NCBI RefSeq assembly: GCF_014653785.1
Contig: NZ_BNAS01000007.1
Location: forward strand, 153,148 to 208,384
Direction: 5' to 3'
Length of the DNA: 55,237 bases
From: Promicromonospora soli
GTDB taxonomy: Bacteria > Actinomycetota > Actinomycetes > Actinomycetales > Cellulomonadaceae
Positions 17,724 to 25,577 of the stretch are shown one piece after another (the first letter of the stretch is position 1; each line of letters begins with the position of its first letter). The translations under genes were made by a program, and so were the position numbers. The notes beneath the pieces are model-generated. The model saw only the letters and a program-made list of their open reading frames with translations, was not told where the DNA came from and ran no database searches.

Positions 17724-19046
17724 TCAGCCGCCGAAGAGCGGCGCCACGGCCTTGATCAGCTCGTTGATGCCGAGCACGAGGAACATCGCGGCCACCAGGC
17801 TGAGGATCACGTTGACCCACCACCGGTTGCGCCACTGCTTGGGCACGACCTTCGAGTTCATCAGCAGCAGCAGCGTGATCGCGAGGAACGGCATGAACAG
17901 CGAGCCCAGCGCGCCGTAGACCACGACGAGCAGGATCGGCTTGTCGAGGAACAGCAGCGCCATCGGCGGGAACGTCAGCCACAGGATGTACATCCGGTAG
18001 TAGCTGCCTCCGGCGCCGCGCCGCGAGTCGTCGCTGGGCAGGTTGCGCATGGTGGCGACGAAGTCGGCGAACATGAGCGACACGCCGTGCCAGACGCCGA
18101 GAACGGACGAGAACGTCGCGGCGAAGAAGCCGACCAGGAACAGCGGCGCCATGAACGACCCGTACCGCTCGGCGAGCACGTCGGCGAGGTCGATGAGCCC
18201 CTCCTCGCCGTCGCCCACCACCATCCCCGCGGAGAACAGCAGCTCGGCGCCCACGATCAGCATGGACACCACGAAGATGCCCGACATGGCGTACGCCCAC
18301 GCGTTGTCGATCCGCATGACGCGCATCCAGCGGGGCGTGTCCCAGCCCTTCTCGGCGAGCCAGTAGCCGTAGGCGGCCAGGGTGATGGTGCCGCCGACGC
18401 CGCCCGCGAGACCCAGCGTGTTCAGGACCGCGCCGTCGGGGATGATCGGCACCAGGCCGGCCGCGATCTCGCCGAGGTTGGGCGTCGTCAGCAGCGCTGA
18501 GCCCACGACCGTCACGAACATGACGCCGATGAGGACCGCCATGACGTTCTCGAACGGCTTGTACTTGCCGAACCAGACCAGCAGCAGCCCGGCGAGCCCG
18601 GCGAGCATCGCCCAGTACCGCACATCGAGCCCGGGGAACAGCCCGTTCAGCGCGAGGCCCGTACCCGACATCGCGGCGGCCCCGAAGCTGAAGCCCCACA
18701 CCACCACGTAGACGCCGAAGTAGACGACTGCCCAGAGGCCGAGCGACTTCCAGCCGTCGAAGATGGTGCGTCCGGTCGCGAGCGTCCAGCGACCGGCACC
18801 CTCGACCAGTGCGATCTTCACGACGACGCCGAGGATCACCGCCCACAGCAGCGTGTACCCGTAGCTGCTGCCCGCGACCATCGTGGCGACGAGGTCGCCG
18901 GCGCCGATGCCGGTCGCTGCGACGATGAGGCCCGGCCCGATGATCTTCCAGCGTGGCTTCTCGAGGGACCCGGCGACCGCGACGTCGGGGGACGCTTGGG
19001 GTTCTTCCGTCAGTTCTGGCGAAGTGACCTCATTGTCCTTTTCCAT
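17724..19046 (-). CDS. NRAMP-superfamily transporter with non-canonical metal-site motifs
   Basis: A 440-residue protein with about eleven TM helices. The cytoplasmic N-terminal tail (about 30 residues, acidic) leads into PRWKIIGPGLIVAATGIGAGDLVA, which matches the NRAMP TM1 region. The classical metal-ligand motif DPGN is absent: GAGD occupies that place. The TM6 MPHN motif is also missing; the equivalent helix appears to be AAYGYWLAEKGW. The protein is therefore an NRAMP relative of uncertain specificity, not a confident Mn/Fe transporter. It ends at the shared terminator; upstream lies a 412-bp gap with a perfect palindrome. Confidence 0.83.
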   Translation of the reverse strand: MEKDNEVTSPELTEEPQASPDVAVAGSLEKPRWKIIGPGLIVAATGIGAGDLVATMVAGSSYGYTLLWAVILGVVVKIALVEGAGRWTLATGRTIFDGWKSLGLWAVVYFGVYVVVWGFSFGAAAMSGTGLALNGLFPGLDVRYWAMLAGLAGLLLVWFGKYKPFENVMAVLIGVMFVTVVGSALLTTPNLGEIAAGLVPIIPDGAVLNTLGLAGGVGGTITLAAYGYWLAEKGWDTPRWMRVMRIDNAWAYAMSGIFVVSMLIVGAELLFSAGMVVGDGEEGLIDLADVLAERYGSFMAPLFLVGFFAATFSSVLGVWHGVSLMFADFVATMRNLPSDDSRRGAGGSYYRMYILWLTFPPMALLFLDKPILLVVVYGALGSLFMPFLAITLLLLMNSKVVPKQWRNRWWVNVILSLVAAMFLVLGINELIKAVAPLFGG

Positions 19047-19458
19047 GGCGCGACTGTACCGAGAGTTTCACCCGCCCGAAAGGATCCGCCCCCTCACCGC
19101 GCGGCGCGGCCGGCGACGTATCACTCGACGCCGACGTCCCGCCACGGGCGACGGGGCTCGACTCGCCTGGACCACCCAACGTGCAGACCTTCGGCTGCTC
19201 CATCGAGGACATCTTCACGACCGAGTGATGCGGCCGTGGTTTCACCGCAGGATCACGCGATATCACGGCCGTGATGTCTGAGTTACGGGTGTTCCTGGTA
19301 ACCCGCCGGACGGTTCAATCCTGGAATGTCTTGTTTCATTCACTGTGCACCCTGTCACGCTCCGATTGACAGAACGAAAGCCCGGTCTGACGCTCGTCGT
19401 GGTGAATCACATGTGTGCCTCACCGCTGTTTCGACGGTGCCATTCGAGGGGAAACACA
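19047..19458. other. 412-bp intergenic region with palindromes
   Basis: This gap lies between the divergent NRAMP gene and the small secreted-protein gene. I see no convincing gene. It has a perfect 14-bp palindrome ATCACGGCCGTGAT (19262-19275), and a partial copy of its core (CGGCCGTG) about 30 bp before it. TTGACA occurs at 19366-19371 but without a good -10 at normal spacing. It probably holds both promoters. Confidence 0.5.
19262..19275. promoter_or_regulatory. Perfect 14-bp palindrome, candidate operator
   Basis: ATCACGGCCGTGAT reads the same on both strands. It sits between the divergent NRAMP gene and the small secreted protein. Dimeric regulators bind such sites; the regulator is not identified. 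Confidence 0.35.
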
Positions 19459-19800
19459 ATGATCCGAGGATTCCGTGCAATCGGCCGTTCTGCGGTGGCT
19501 GTGGCCATCTCGGCCGGTCTGGTCTGCGCAGCGGCGACGGGTGCGAGCGCGACGGTGCTGTCTGACGGCGACATGCCCACGGCCCACCTGATCAGCGCAC
19601 CCACCACCGCGACGGACCCGGTGCCGATCGACGCCCCGGTGCCCCCCGCCGATCTCCCGTCGCCGGAGCCGGAGCTCCCGACACCCGAGCTCCCCGACGA
19701 CACCGGTCTGCTCGATGGCCTGGTGAGCACCGTGACCGACACTCTCAGCGGATTGCTCGCCGCCATCCTCGGCCTTCTGGGCGGTGTGGCCCCGGAGTGA
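19459..19800 (+). CDS. Small secreted proline-rich protein with hydrophobic C-terminal helix
   Basis: A 113-residue predicted exported protein of unknown function. A signal peptide (MIRGFRAIGRSAVAVAISAG...) ends near ATGASA, suggesting cleavage before TVLSDGD. The mature part has a Pro/Glu/Ala-rich linker (PSPEPELPTPELPDD) and then about 26 residues that are hydrophobic and Leu/Gly-rich (TDTLSGLLAAILGLLGG). The start at 19459 has GAGGGG upstream and begins the signal peptide directly; a further-upstream ATG would bury it. A strong terminator follows at 19843. Unrecognised family; it could be a surface-active or membrane-interacting peptide. Confidence 0.72.
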   Translation: MIRGFRAIGRSAVAVAISAGLVCAAATGASATVLSDGDMPTAHLISAPTTATDPVPIDAPVPPADLPSPEPELPTPELPDDTGLLDGLVSTVTDTLSGLLAAILGLLGGVAPE

Positions 19801-19842
19801 TGACACGCCCGGCAGGCGGAGGCCTGCGGTGAGCATGCAATG

Positions 19843-19887
19843 GTGAGGTCCTTTCCCGGGATTCCGGGGAAGGACCTCACTCTCTTT
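19843..19887 (+). terminator. Rho-independent terminator of the small secreted protein gene
   Basis: GTGAGGTCCTTTCCCGG pairs with CCGGGGAAGGACCTCAC across a short loop (one G-U pair in a 17-bp stem) and is followed by TCTCTTTTT. It is the clearest intrinsic terminator in the window. Confidence 0.92.
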
Positions 19888-19957
19888 TTCCGCCTTTGCG
19901 GAACCGGTCTCGGTACAGGTTCGACGATGCGGTTAACGTCCGGTGGCGTTCGGCAGA

Positions 19958-20326
19958 TCAGGCGCGGTCGTGGAGGGTGACCTGGTAGCCGTCGGGGTCG
20001 GCGAAGGTGAAGGTCCGGCCGAAGGGGCCGTCGATCGGTGCGACGACGATGGTGTGGCCGTCGGCGACGAGCGCGTCGTGGATCGCCTGGACGTCTGTGG
20101 CGTGGAGCCAGATCGCGGCACCGATGCCGGGCTGCGCAACGGACGCGAGGTCGGTGCCGGGTAGGACGTCGCGGAGTGCGAAGGCGATCGGCTTCGTCTC
20201 GAAGACGACGGCGTGCGGGGGTCCGGCCGGCGAGCGGACGAGGCCCAGGTACTGCTCGTAGAACGCCTGCGAAGCGTCGAGGTCGCGCGCTTGGAGCGAG
20301 ATGAAGTCGGGTCCGGTGACGGGCAT
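19958..20326 (-). CDS. VOC (glyoxalase/bleomycin-resistance) family protein
   Basis: A 122-residue vicinal-oxygen-chelate protein. It contains the paired beta-alpha-beta motifs, with SLQARDLDASQAFYEQYLGL at the start and the closing FADPDGYQVTLHDR. Members are metal-dependent small-molecule enzymes or resistance-binding proteins; the substrate is not readable. The ATG at 20326 has GGAAG upstream. It is divergent from a marR gene with two operator-like palindromes in the 63-bp gap, so it is very probably repressed by that MarR protein. Confidence 0.88.
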   Translation of the reverse strand: MPVTGPDFISLQARDLDASQAFYEQYLGLVRSPAGPPHAVVFETKPIAFALRDVLPGTDLASVAQPGIGAAIWLHATDVQAIHDALVADGHTIVVAPIDGPFGRTFTFADPDGYQVTLHDRA

Positions 20327-20345
20327 GATGATGCTTCTTCCTTTC

Positions 20346-20363
20346 GTGTCAGGTATCTGACAT
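20346..20363. promoter_or_regulatory. MarR operator site 1
   Basis: TGTCAG-GTAT-CTGACA (20347-20362) is a perfect 6-bp inverted repeat with a 4-base centre. It has the same TGTCAG half-sites as the second palindrome 28 bp to the right. It lies close to the VOC start. Confidence 0.72.
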
Positions 20364-20373
20364 GCGTGAACCT

Positions 20374-20391
20374 ATGTCAGAATGCTGACAT
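20374..20391. promoter_or_regulatory. MarR operator site 2, overlapping the marR start
   Basis: ATGTCAG-AATG-CTGACAT is a perfect 7-bp inverted repeat. It covers the first bases of the marR ATG (20390), so binding would block initiation of marR itself. Centre-to-centre distance to site 1 is 28 bp. Confidence 0.75.
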
Positions 20392-20848
20392 GAGTCAAAA
20401 GGGTGTCGGCGTCGACCTGGAGACGTCACTGGGCTACCTGCTCAAAGAAGCGTCGAGCGCCCTGCGTTCAGCCATGGAGGAGGTGCTGCGGCCCCTCGGG
20501 ATGAGCGTGACGCACTACTCCTGCCTCGAGCTGCTTGCGCAACGACCGGGCCTGTCGAGCTCCGAGCTCGCGCGGGGCGCGTTCGTGACCCGGCAGACGA
20601 TGAACGTGCTGCTCCAGGCCCTGGAACGAGACGGCTACGTGACCAGGCCTGCGGAGGCACCCGTCGGGAAGGTGCTTCCCACGCGGCTCACCCCTAGCGG
20701 CCGACGAAGCCTCGAGAAGGCGAGCGCGGCCGTCCGGTCCGTCGAGGCCAGAATGCTGGCCGACCTGACCGAGGACGAGCAGTCAGACGCTTTCCCGATC
20801 CTGCAGAGCATGATCCATTCCCTGCGCGGTGACAACGAGCGTGCATAG
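20390..20848 (+). CDS. MarR-family transcriptional regulator
   Basis: A 152-residue MarR protein. The winged helix-turn-helix is clear around LAQRPGLSSSELARGAFVTRQTMNVLLQALERDGYVTR, followed by LPTRLTPSGRR (wing and basic strand) and a C-terminal dimerisation helix. It most likely represses itself and the divergent VOC gene through the two TGTCAG palindromes. The ATG at 20390 lies within the second palindrome; the leader would then be very short or absent, typical of autoregulated repressors. The effector is unknown, perhaps a substrate of the VOC protein. Confidence 0.9.
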   Translation: MSQKGVGVDLETSLGYLLKEASSALRSAMEEVLRPLGMSVTHYSCLELLAQRPGLSSSELARGAFVTRQTMNVLLQALERDGYVTRPAEAPVGKVLPTRLTPSGRRSLEKASAAVRSVEARMLADLTEDEQSDAFPILQSMIHSLRGDNERA

Positions 20849-20933
20849 CTCGTTCGGCGGCGCACGTCTCGTCGCGCTCGATGCGATGAGCCGGTTGATC
20901 TCCTCGGGGACGCCCTCGACCCGACCGGGTTAA

Positions 20934-22856
20934 ATGAGTGTCATGACAGCGCCGTACTCCCCGCCAGCGTTCGCCCCGCCTGGGTTCACCCCGCCCGCCG
21001 CCCCAGTGACACGGCCCGACCTGCAGGGCACCTTCGGGATGGTGGCCTCGACCCACTGGATCGCCACCGCGAGCGCCCAGGCGGTGCTCGAGCGGGGCGG
21101 CAACGCCTTCGACGCGGTGGTCGCCGGCGCGTTCGTGCTGCACGTCGTGGAGCCGCACCTCAACGGCCCGGGCGGCGACATGACCGGCATCTTCGTCACC
21201 GCCGACGAGCCAGCGGCCCCGCGGGTCCTGGTGGGCCAGGGTCCCGCTCCCGCGGGCGCCACCATCGAGCACTACCGGGCGGAGGGCCTCGACCTCGTCC
21301 CGGGCTCGGGGGCGCTGGCCGCGGCCGTGCCCGGCAGCGTCGACGCGTGGCTGGTCCTCCTGCGCGACCACGGCACCTGGGACCTGGCCGACGTTCTCGC
21401 CTTCGCCATCGGGTACGCCCGCGACGGGCACCCGGTGCTCGGCCGGGTCAGCGCCACCATCTCCATGGTCTCCGGCCTCTTCCGCGACCACTGGCCCACT
21501 TCCGCCGCCCGCTGGCTGCCCGACGGCGAGGTGCCCGCCCCCGGCACGCTGATCACCAATCCGGAGTACGCCGACCTGCTCGACGCCGTCGTCGCCGCGG
21601 GCTCCGCCGCCGTTGGCCGCGAGGAGGCCATCGACCTTGCCCGCGCCGCCTGGCGCGCACGCGTCGGCGCAGCCGTCGAGGACTTCGTCAGGACGCCCCA
21701 CCGGCATGCCGACGGCGGCGATCACGCCGGCGTTCTGACCGCCGCCGACATCGCCGGCTTCGAGGCCTCCTACGAGGACGCGACCACAGCGACGTTCCGG
21801 GGGTACACGATCGCCAAGACCGGCGCCTGGGGCCAGGGCCCGGCGCTGCTGGCCGCGTGCAAGATCCTGGAGGGGTTCGACGACGCCGCCCTCGACCCGT
21901 CCACCGATCGCGGTGCCCACACGATCCTCGAGGCACAGAAGCTGGCGATGGCGGACCGCGACGTCTGGTACGGCGACCCCGCCTCGGACGACGTGCCATT
22001 GACCTACCTGCTCAGCGAGGAGTACGCGGCCCAGCGGCGGACGCTCATCACCGACGTCGCGAGCCACGAGCTCCGCCCGGGCGACGTGCCCGGCCGCCCG
22101 ACGCCGCCCGTCCCGACGCTGCGCACCGAGTACGTGACGGACGCTCCGGCCGGGTCGCTGCCGGGCGCGCCCACCGGCGGCGCGGCGGCCGGCGTGGGCG
22201 AGCCGACGGTACCGGTGGTCGAGCCCGACTCGCCCGAGCACACCGGCGCGACCCGTGGCGACACGTGCCACATCGACGTCGTGGACCGCTGGGGCAACAT
22301 GGTCTCGGCCACGCCGTCGGGCGGCTGGCTGCAGTCCTCCCCCACGGTGCCCGGCCTCGGCTTCTGCCTGGGCACGCGGCTGCAGATGACGTGGCTGGAC
22401 GAGGCGTCGCCGTCGGCCCTGGTGCCCGGGCGGCGGCCGCGCACCACCCTCACCCCCACGCTCGTGCTGCGCGATACCCGGGGTGGGGGCGTCGAGCCCG
22501 TGATCGCGCTCGGCTCGCCGGGCGGCGACCAGCAGGACCAGTGGCAGCTGCTGTTCCTGCTGCGCGTGCTCGTGGGCGGGTACACGCCGCAGCAGGCGAT
22601 CGACGCGCCCGCCCTGCACACGACGTCGTTCCCCGGCTCGTTCTGGCCCCGCACCTGGACGCCAGGCGGGGCGGTGGTCGAGGACCGGCTCGGCGACGAC
22701 GTCATCGCCGGGCTGGAGCGCCGCGGGCACGTCGTGACCCGGGCCGGCGACTGGGCGCTCGGCCGCCTCTCTGCGGTGACCCGCGACCCGGCCACCGGCC
22801 TCCTGGGGGCCGCCGCCAACCCGAGGGGAGCACAGGGGTACGCCGCAGGACGCTGA
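20934..22856 (+). CDS. Gamma-glutamyltransferase-family hydrolase (no signal peptide)
   Basis: A 640-residue Ntn-hydrolase related to gamma-glutamyltranspeptidase. The expected heavy/light-chain junction is visible: a variable linker, then GDTCHIDVVDRWGNMVSATPSGGW, where the Thr in GDT would be the autoprocessing nucleophile. The downstream PGRRPRTTLTPTLVLRD and ALGSPGGDQQDQ substrate-binding regions are also typical. The cytoplasmic-type N-terminus and the GDTxH motif resemble the amidohydrolase-like branch (such as oxamate amidohydrolase) rather than extracellular glutathione-cleaving GGT. Two ATGs lie three codons apart; 20934 is used. Stands alone. Confidence 0.85.
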   Translation: MSVMTAPYSPPAFAPPGFTPPAAPVTRPDLQGTFGMVASTHWIATASAQAVLERGGNAFDAVVAGAFVLHVVEPHLNGPGGDMTGIFVTADEPAAPRVLVGQGPAPAGATIEHYRAEGLDLVPGSGALAAAVPGSVDAWLVLLRDHGTWDLADVLAFAIGYARDGHPVLGRVSATISMVSGLFRDHWPTSAARWLPDGEVPAPGTLITNPEYADLLDAVVAAGSAAVGREEAIDLARAAWRARVGAAVEDFVRTPHRHADGGDHAGVLTAADIAGFEASYEDATTATFRGYTIAKTGAWGQGPALLAACKILEGFDDAALDPSTDRGAHTILEAQKLAMADRDVWYGDPASDDVPLTYLLSEEYAAQRRTLITDVASHELRPGDVPGRPTPPVPTLRTEYVTDAPAGSLPGAPTGGAAAGVGEPTVPVVEPDSPEHTGATRGDTCHIDVVDRWGNMVSATPSGGWLQSSPTVPGLGFCLGTRLQMTWLDEASPSALVPGRRPRTTLTPTLVLRDTRGGGVEPVIALGSPGGDQQDQWQLLFLLRVLVGGYTPQQAIDAPALHTTSFPGSFWPRTWTPGGAVVEDRLGDDVIAGLERRGHVVTRAGDWALGRLSAVTRDPATGLLGAAANPRGAQGYAAGR

Positions 22857-22904
22857 TGCCGCACCCCTCCGAGGCCCGGACCGGCCGTCACGGCGAGCTG
22901 CGGG

Positions 22905-24665
22905 TCAGGAATCGAGAGACAGCAGGAGCTTTTCGAGCGCCTGCCCGTCGCGCTCGACGTCGAACACGTAGTCCGCGTGGAACCCGTTGCCGGACTTGTC
23001 GGACGGTACGGGGTCGCACCAGAAGTAGTGCAGGTCCCCGCCGTACAGGGCGGCGATGTGGTACTCGTTGGTGGCCCAGTAGCTCTTCGATGCCAGCACG
23101 ATGCGCGTGGCCGGGCCCGACGAGAACACGGTGTTGATCAGCCCGGAGCCCGCGTACCCGGCGATCACCGGGACGCTCGAGAAGAGTCGCACCTGGTCCG
23201 GCAGCGACAGGTCCTCGGGGTAGATCGTGACGAAACCCGCGTCCTGGAACCGCTGCTCCACGTCGTCGCCGTTGAGGCACCGGCGGCGGGACGCTGCCCT
23301 GCGCGACACGAAGACTCGCTCCGGCAGCGGGTCGTGTCCCGCCCGCGGCAGCAGGCCTGCCACCACACGCGCCCAGACGTCCCGCGCCTCCGGGCTGAGG
23401 AAGGCCGGCTGCTGGAAGGCCTGCGTCGCGGTGATCAGACGTTCGGTCCGCACCGGGCCGGTGATCATGTGGACCCGCTCCCGGCCGATGCCGAAGGCCT
23501 CCAGGAGTTCATACGTATAAGGGGGTATTTCACCTGTCTCGACGTGGGGGCTGATCAGCACCTTCAGGTCGGGATACTCGGCAAGAGCGGCGTCCCACGC
23601 CCACAGCTTCGACAGGTCGTGCGTGATGACGTGCCCGTAGTGGCCGGCGATCTGGTTGTCCAGGTGGTAGTAGGTCCCGGGCAGCTCCTCGGGCTCGGCG
23701 TCGAGCTCGGGGAGGGCGGAGAAGTCGCTGCCGAAGTAGGTCATGCCGCGCGTCCTGCGGCTCGACCGCCCGGGCAGGAAGTACGACGTCGGCAGCAGGA
23801 GGCGCTCCAGCACGGCCACCTGACGCGGTGCGCAGAGAACCTTCTCGTAGACGGTGCAGACCAGCTCGCCCACGTCGATGGTCCCGCCGAGGCGCTCGGC
23901 GCCGAGCACGGGCTCGCTGGACCAGATGGACGACGCCGACGCCCGCCGCTCCGGCGCGACGCGCGCGATCACCCGCTGCTCGACCCCGCGCGCCGCGAGG
24001 GCCGCACGCGTCTCCTCCACACCGAGCTTGATGACGTGCTCGCCGCGCTTGTGCAGCACGAGGAAGTCGTCGTCGATCGACACGCCGGCCAGCGCCTGCC
24101 CGAGGCCCAGGTCGAGCGCATCGCTCAGGGCACGCCGCTCCGCCGTCGGCAGGCCCTGGCGGCGGGCGAGCTCCCGGACCTCGTCGACGATGTCGCCGTC
24201 GTCGGCCGGGATGCCGGGCTCCTGGCGGGTGATGTACCGACCGCCGTCGGCCAGGGTGAGGTAGGCCCGGCGAAAGGTGCTGCGCACGTCGTCCGGACGC
24301 CCCTGCCGCAGGTCGACGATCAGGTCGGCCGGAGGTAGCGCCGCGAGGGCGCGCACGATGTCGTGGTCGTTGCGGACCTGGGTCAGGCCGAACGGCCGCC
24401 CGCCCTGCTTGACCCGGACCTCGGACAGGACCGTGAGATCGGCGTCCGGGTACCAGTCCTGGAAGCTCAGCCCGAGGATGACCGGCCGGTCATCACAGAG
24501 GACGACGAGGACGCCGACATCGGCGGGATCTGCCGCGCGCTGGAAGAGCTCGAGCTGCTGGCGCGTGACCGCCGGCTGCTGGTCGTCTGGTCCTGCGGCA
24601 TTCGGACTTTTCGTACGTACCTTCGAGAGGAGGGATCTGAGTGGACCGGGCCTCGGATGGCTCAT
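22905..24665 (-). CDS. GT61-type glycosyltransferase with N-terminal Rossmann-like domain
   Basis: A 586-residue protein. The C-terminal half carries GT61 (DUF563) features: QIAGHYGHVITHDLSKLWAWD early on, then VFVSRRAASRRRCLNGDDVEQRFQDAGF, LPDQVRLFSSVPVIAGYAGSGLINTVF and the closing VLASKSYW. The N-terminal ~200 residues look like a separate alpha/beta domain (VLVVLCDDRPVILGLSF..., LADGGRYITRQEP) resembling a methyltransferase-like fold, function unknown. The ATG at 24665 has GGAG upstream. GT61 enzymes act in surface polysaccharide synthesis; no linked biosynthetic gene is adjacent. It ends convergent to the GGT gene. Confidence 0.78.
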   Translation of the reverse strand: MSHPRPGPLRSLLSKVRTKSPNAAGPDDQQPAVTRQQLELFQRAADPADVGVLVVLCDDRPVILGLSFQDWYPDADLTVLSEVRVKQGGRPFGLTQVRNDHDIVRALAALPPADLIVDLRQGRPDDVRSTFRRAYLTLADGGRYITRQEPGIPADDGDIVDEVRELARRQGLPTAERRALSDALDLGLGQALAGVSIDDDFLVLHKRGEHVIKLGVEETRAALAARGVEQRVIARVAPERRASASSIWSSEPVLGAERLGGTIDVGELVCTVYEKVLCAPRQVAVLERLLLPTSYFLPGRSSRRTRGMTYFGSDFSALPELDAEPEELPGTYYHLDNQIAGHYGHVITHDLSKLWAWDAALAEYPDLKVLISPHVETGEIPPYTYELLEAFGIGRERVHMITGPVRTERLITATQAFQQPAFLSPEARDVWARVVAGLLPRAGHDPLPERVFVSRRAASRRRCLNGDDVEQRFQDAGFVTIYPEDLSLPDQVRLFSSVPVIAGYAGSGLINTVFSSGPATRIVLASKSYWATNEYHIAALYGGDLHYFWCDPVPSDKSGNGFHADYVFDVERDGQALEKLLLSLDS

Positions 24666-24792
24666 GCCGCCATGATCGCTCCAGCCGACTGAACCCGCCT
24701 TTTAAGTGGGAATATCTCGGCGGGTGATTTCGTCCTGGCGCAAACATGCTGGTCGTGCTCCTCTGGGACGCCGTTACCGTGGGAGCGTGACG

Positions 24793-24855
24793 ATGAACGC
24801 GCAGACCGACGCAGAGCCTCGGGTCGCCCTCGCTCCCGGCGAAGCCCCCTCATGA
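24793..24855 (+). CDS. Candidate 20-residue leader ORF before the first DUF202 gene
   Basis: A small frame, MNAQTDAEPRVALAPGEAPS, starts at an ATG with GGGAG (24781-24785) at a good distance. Its TGA overlaps the ATG of the downstream DUF202 gene (ATGA at 24852-24855). The DUF202 gene has no clear ribosome binding site of its own, so coupled translation is plausible. It may not encode a functional peptide. Confidence 0.45.
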   Translation: MNAQTDAEPRVALAPGEAPS

Positions 24856-25211
24856 GCACGAAGCGATTCCCGCAGCGCGTCTACCGCGACGGCGAGGAGC
24901 CCGACCCCCGGTTCAGCCTGGCGAACGAGCGCACGTTCCTGGCCTGGCTGCGCACGGCGCTCGGGATGTATGCCGGCGCGTTCGCGCTCGAGGCGCTGTC
25001 CCTGCCCGCCGCGACGAGCTGGCGCCTGGCCGCGGCCGGCGTCTTCCTTGTCCTGGGCACACTGGCCGCCGTGCAGGCGTGGTTGGGCTGGTCCGCCACC
25101 GAGATGGCGCTGCGCCGCAAGCAGCCGCTGCCCGGCCTCGCCGTCGGCGGACTGATCGTCGTGGGCATCATCGTCGCCGTCGCCCTGGTCACCATCGGGA
25201 TCTTCGTATGA
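24852..25211 (+). CDS. YidH-like DUF202 membrane protein
   Basis: A 119-residue DUF202 protein. The conserved motif PRFSLANERTFLAWLRTALG sits before the first of three TM helices (about 36-55, 58-79, 95-117). Members of this family are small inner-membrane proteins of unknown function. Its start overlaps the stop of a short upstream frame, and its own stop overlaps the next DUF202 gene (ATGA at 25208-25211), so three frames are chained. Confidence 0.88.
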   Translation: MSTKRFPQRVYRDGEEPDPRFSLANERTFLAWLRTALGMYAGAFALEALSLPAATSWRLAAAGVFLVLGTLAAVQAWLGWSATEMALRRKQPLPGLAVGGLIVVGIIVAVALVTIGIFV

Positions 25212-25552
25212 GCCGGCAGAACGGCGTCTACGACCCCGGGCTCCAGACCGAGCGCACCCTCCTCGCCTGGCGCCGCACCTGCCTCGCCTTCGGGGTGGCG
25301 AGCCTCGTGGCGATGCGCTTCACCGTTGAGGCCGCCGGCGTCCTCGCCGTCTTCGCGGGCGTGCTCGGCGCCGGGCTCGCGGTTGCCGCCTACGTGGCCG
25401 CCGCGATCGGCTACCGCCGGGCCAACACGTCGCTGCATCGCACCGGAGAGCTGAACCACGGGGCCGCCCCGATCGCCCTCGCGACCGCGGCCGCACTGGT
25501 CCTCGGCGTGGCCTGTGCCGTGTACGTGGTGATGGGTGCGCTGAACGACTGA
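25208..25552 (+). CDS. Second DUF202 membrane protein
   Basis: A 114-residue DUF202 protein with the motif DPGLQTERTLLAWRRTCLAFGVASL and three TM helices. It is shorter than, and clearly different from, the preceding protein, and the pair probably forms one hetero-oligomeric complex (inference). Start ATG overlaps the upstream stop. Ends 26 bp before the convergent amidohydrolase stop. Confidence 0.87.
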   Translation: MSRQNGVYDPGLQTERTLLAWRRTCLAFGVASLVAMRFTVEAAGVLAVFAGVLGAGLAVAAYVAAAIGYRRANTSLHRTGELNHGAAPIALATAAALVLGVACAVYVVMGALND

Positions 25553-25577
25553 GCAGGAAATGAGGGCCCACAGGAGA

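Noticed and set aside
19030-19266. A 78-codon minus-strand frame upstream of the NRAMP gene
   Set aside because: No ribosome binding site, no domain, and it overlaps the NRAMP start and the palindrome region.
19366-19394. TTGACA as a -35 box for the small secreted protein
   Set aside because: No plausible -10 sequence at the usual spacing.
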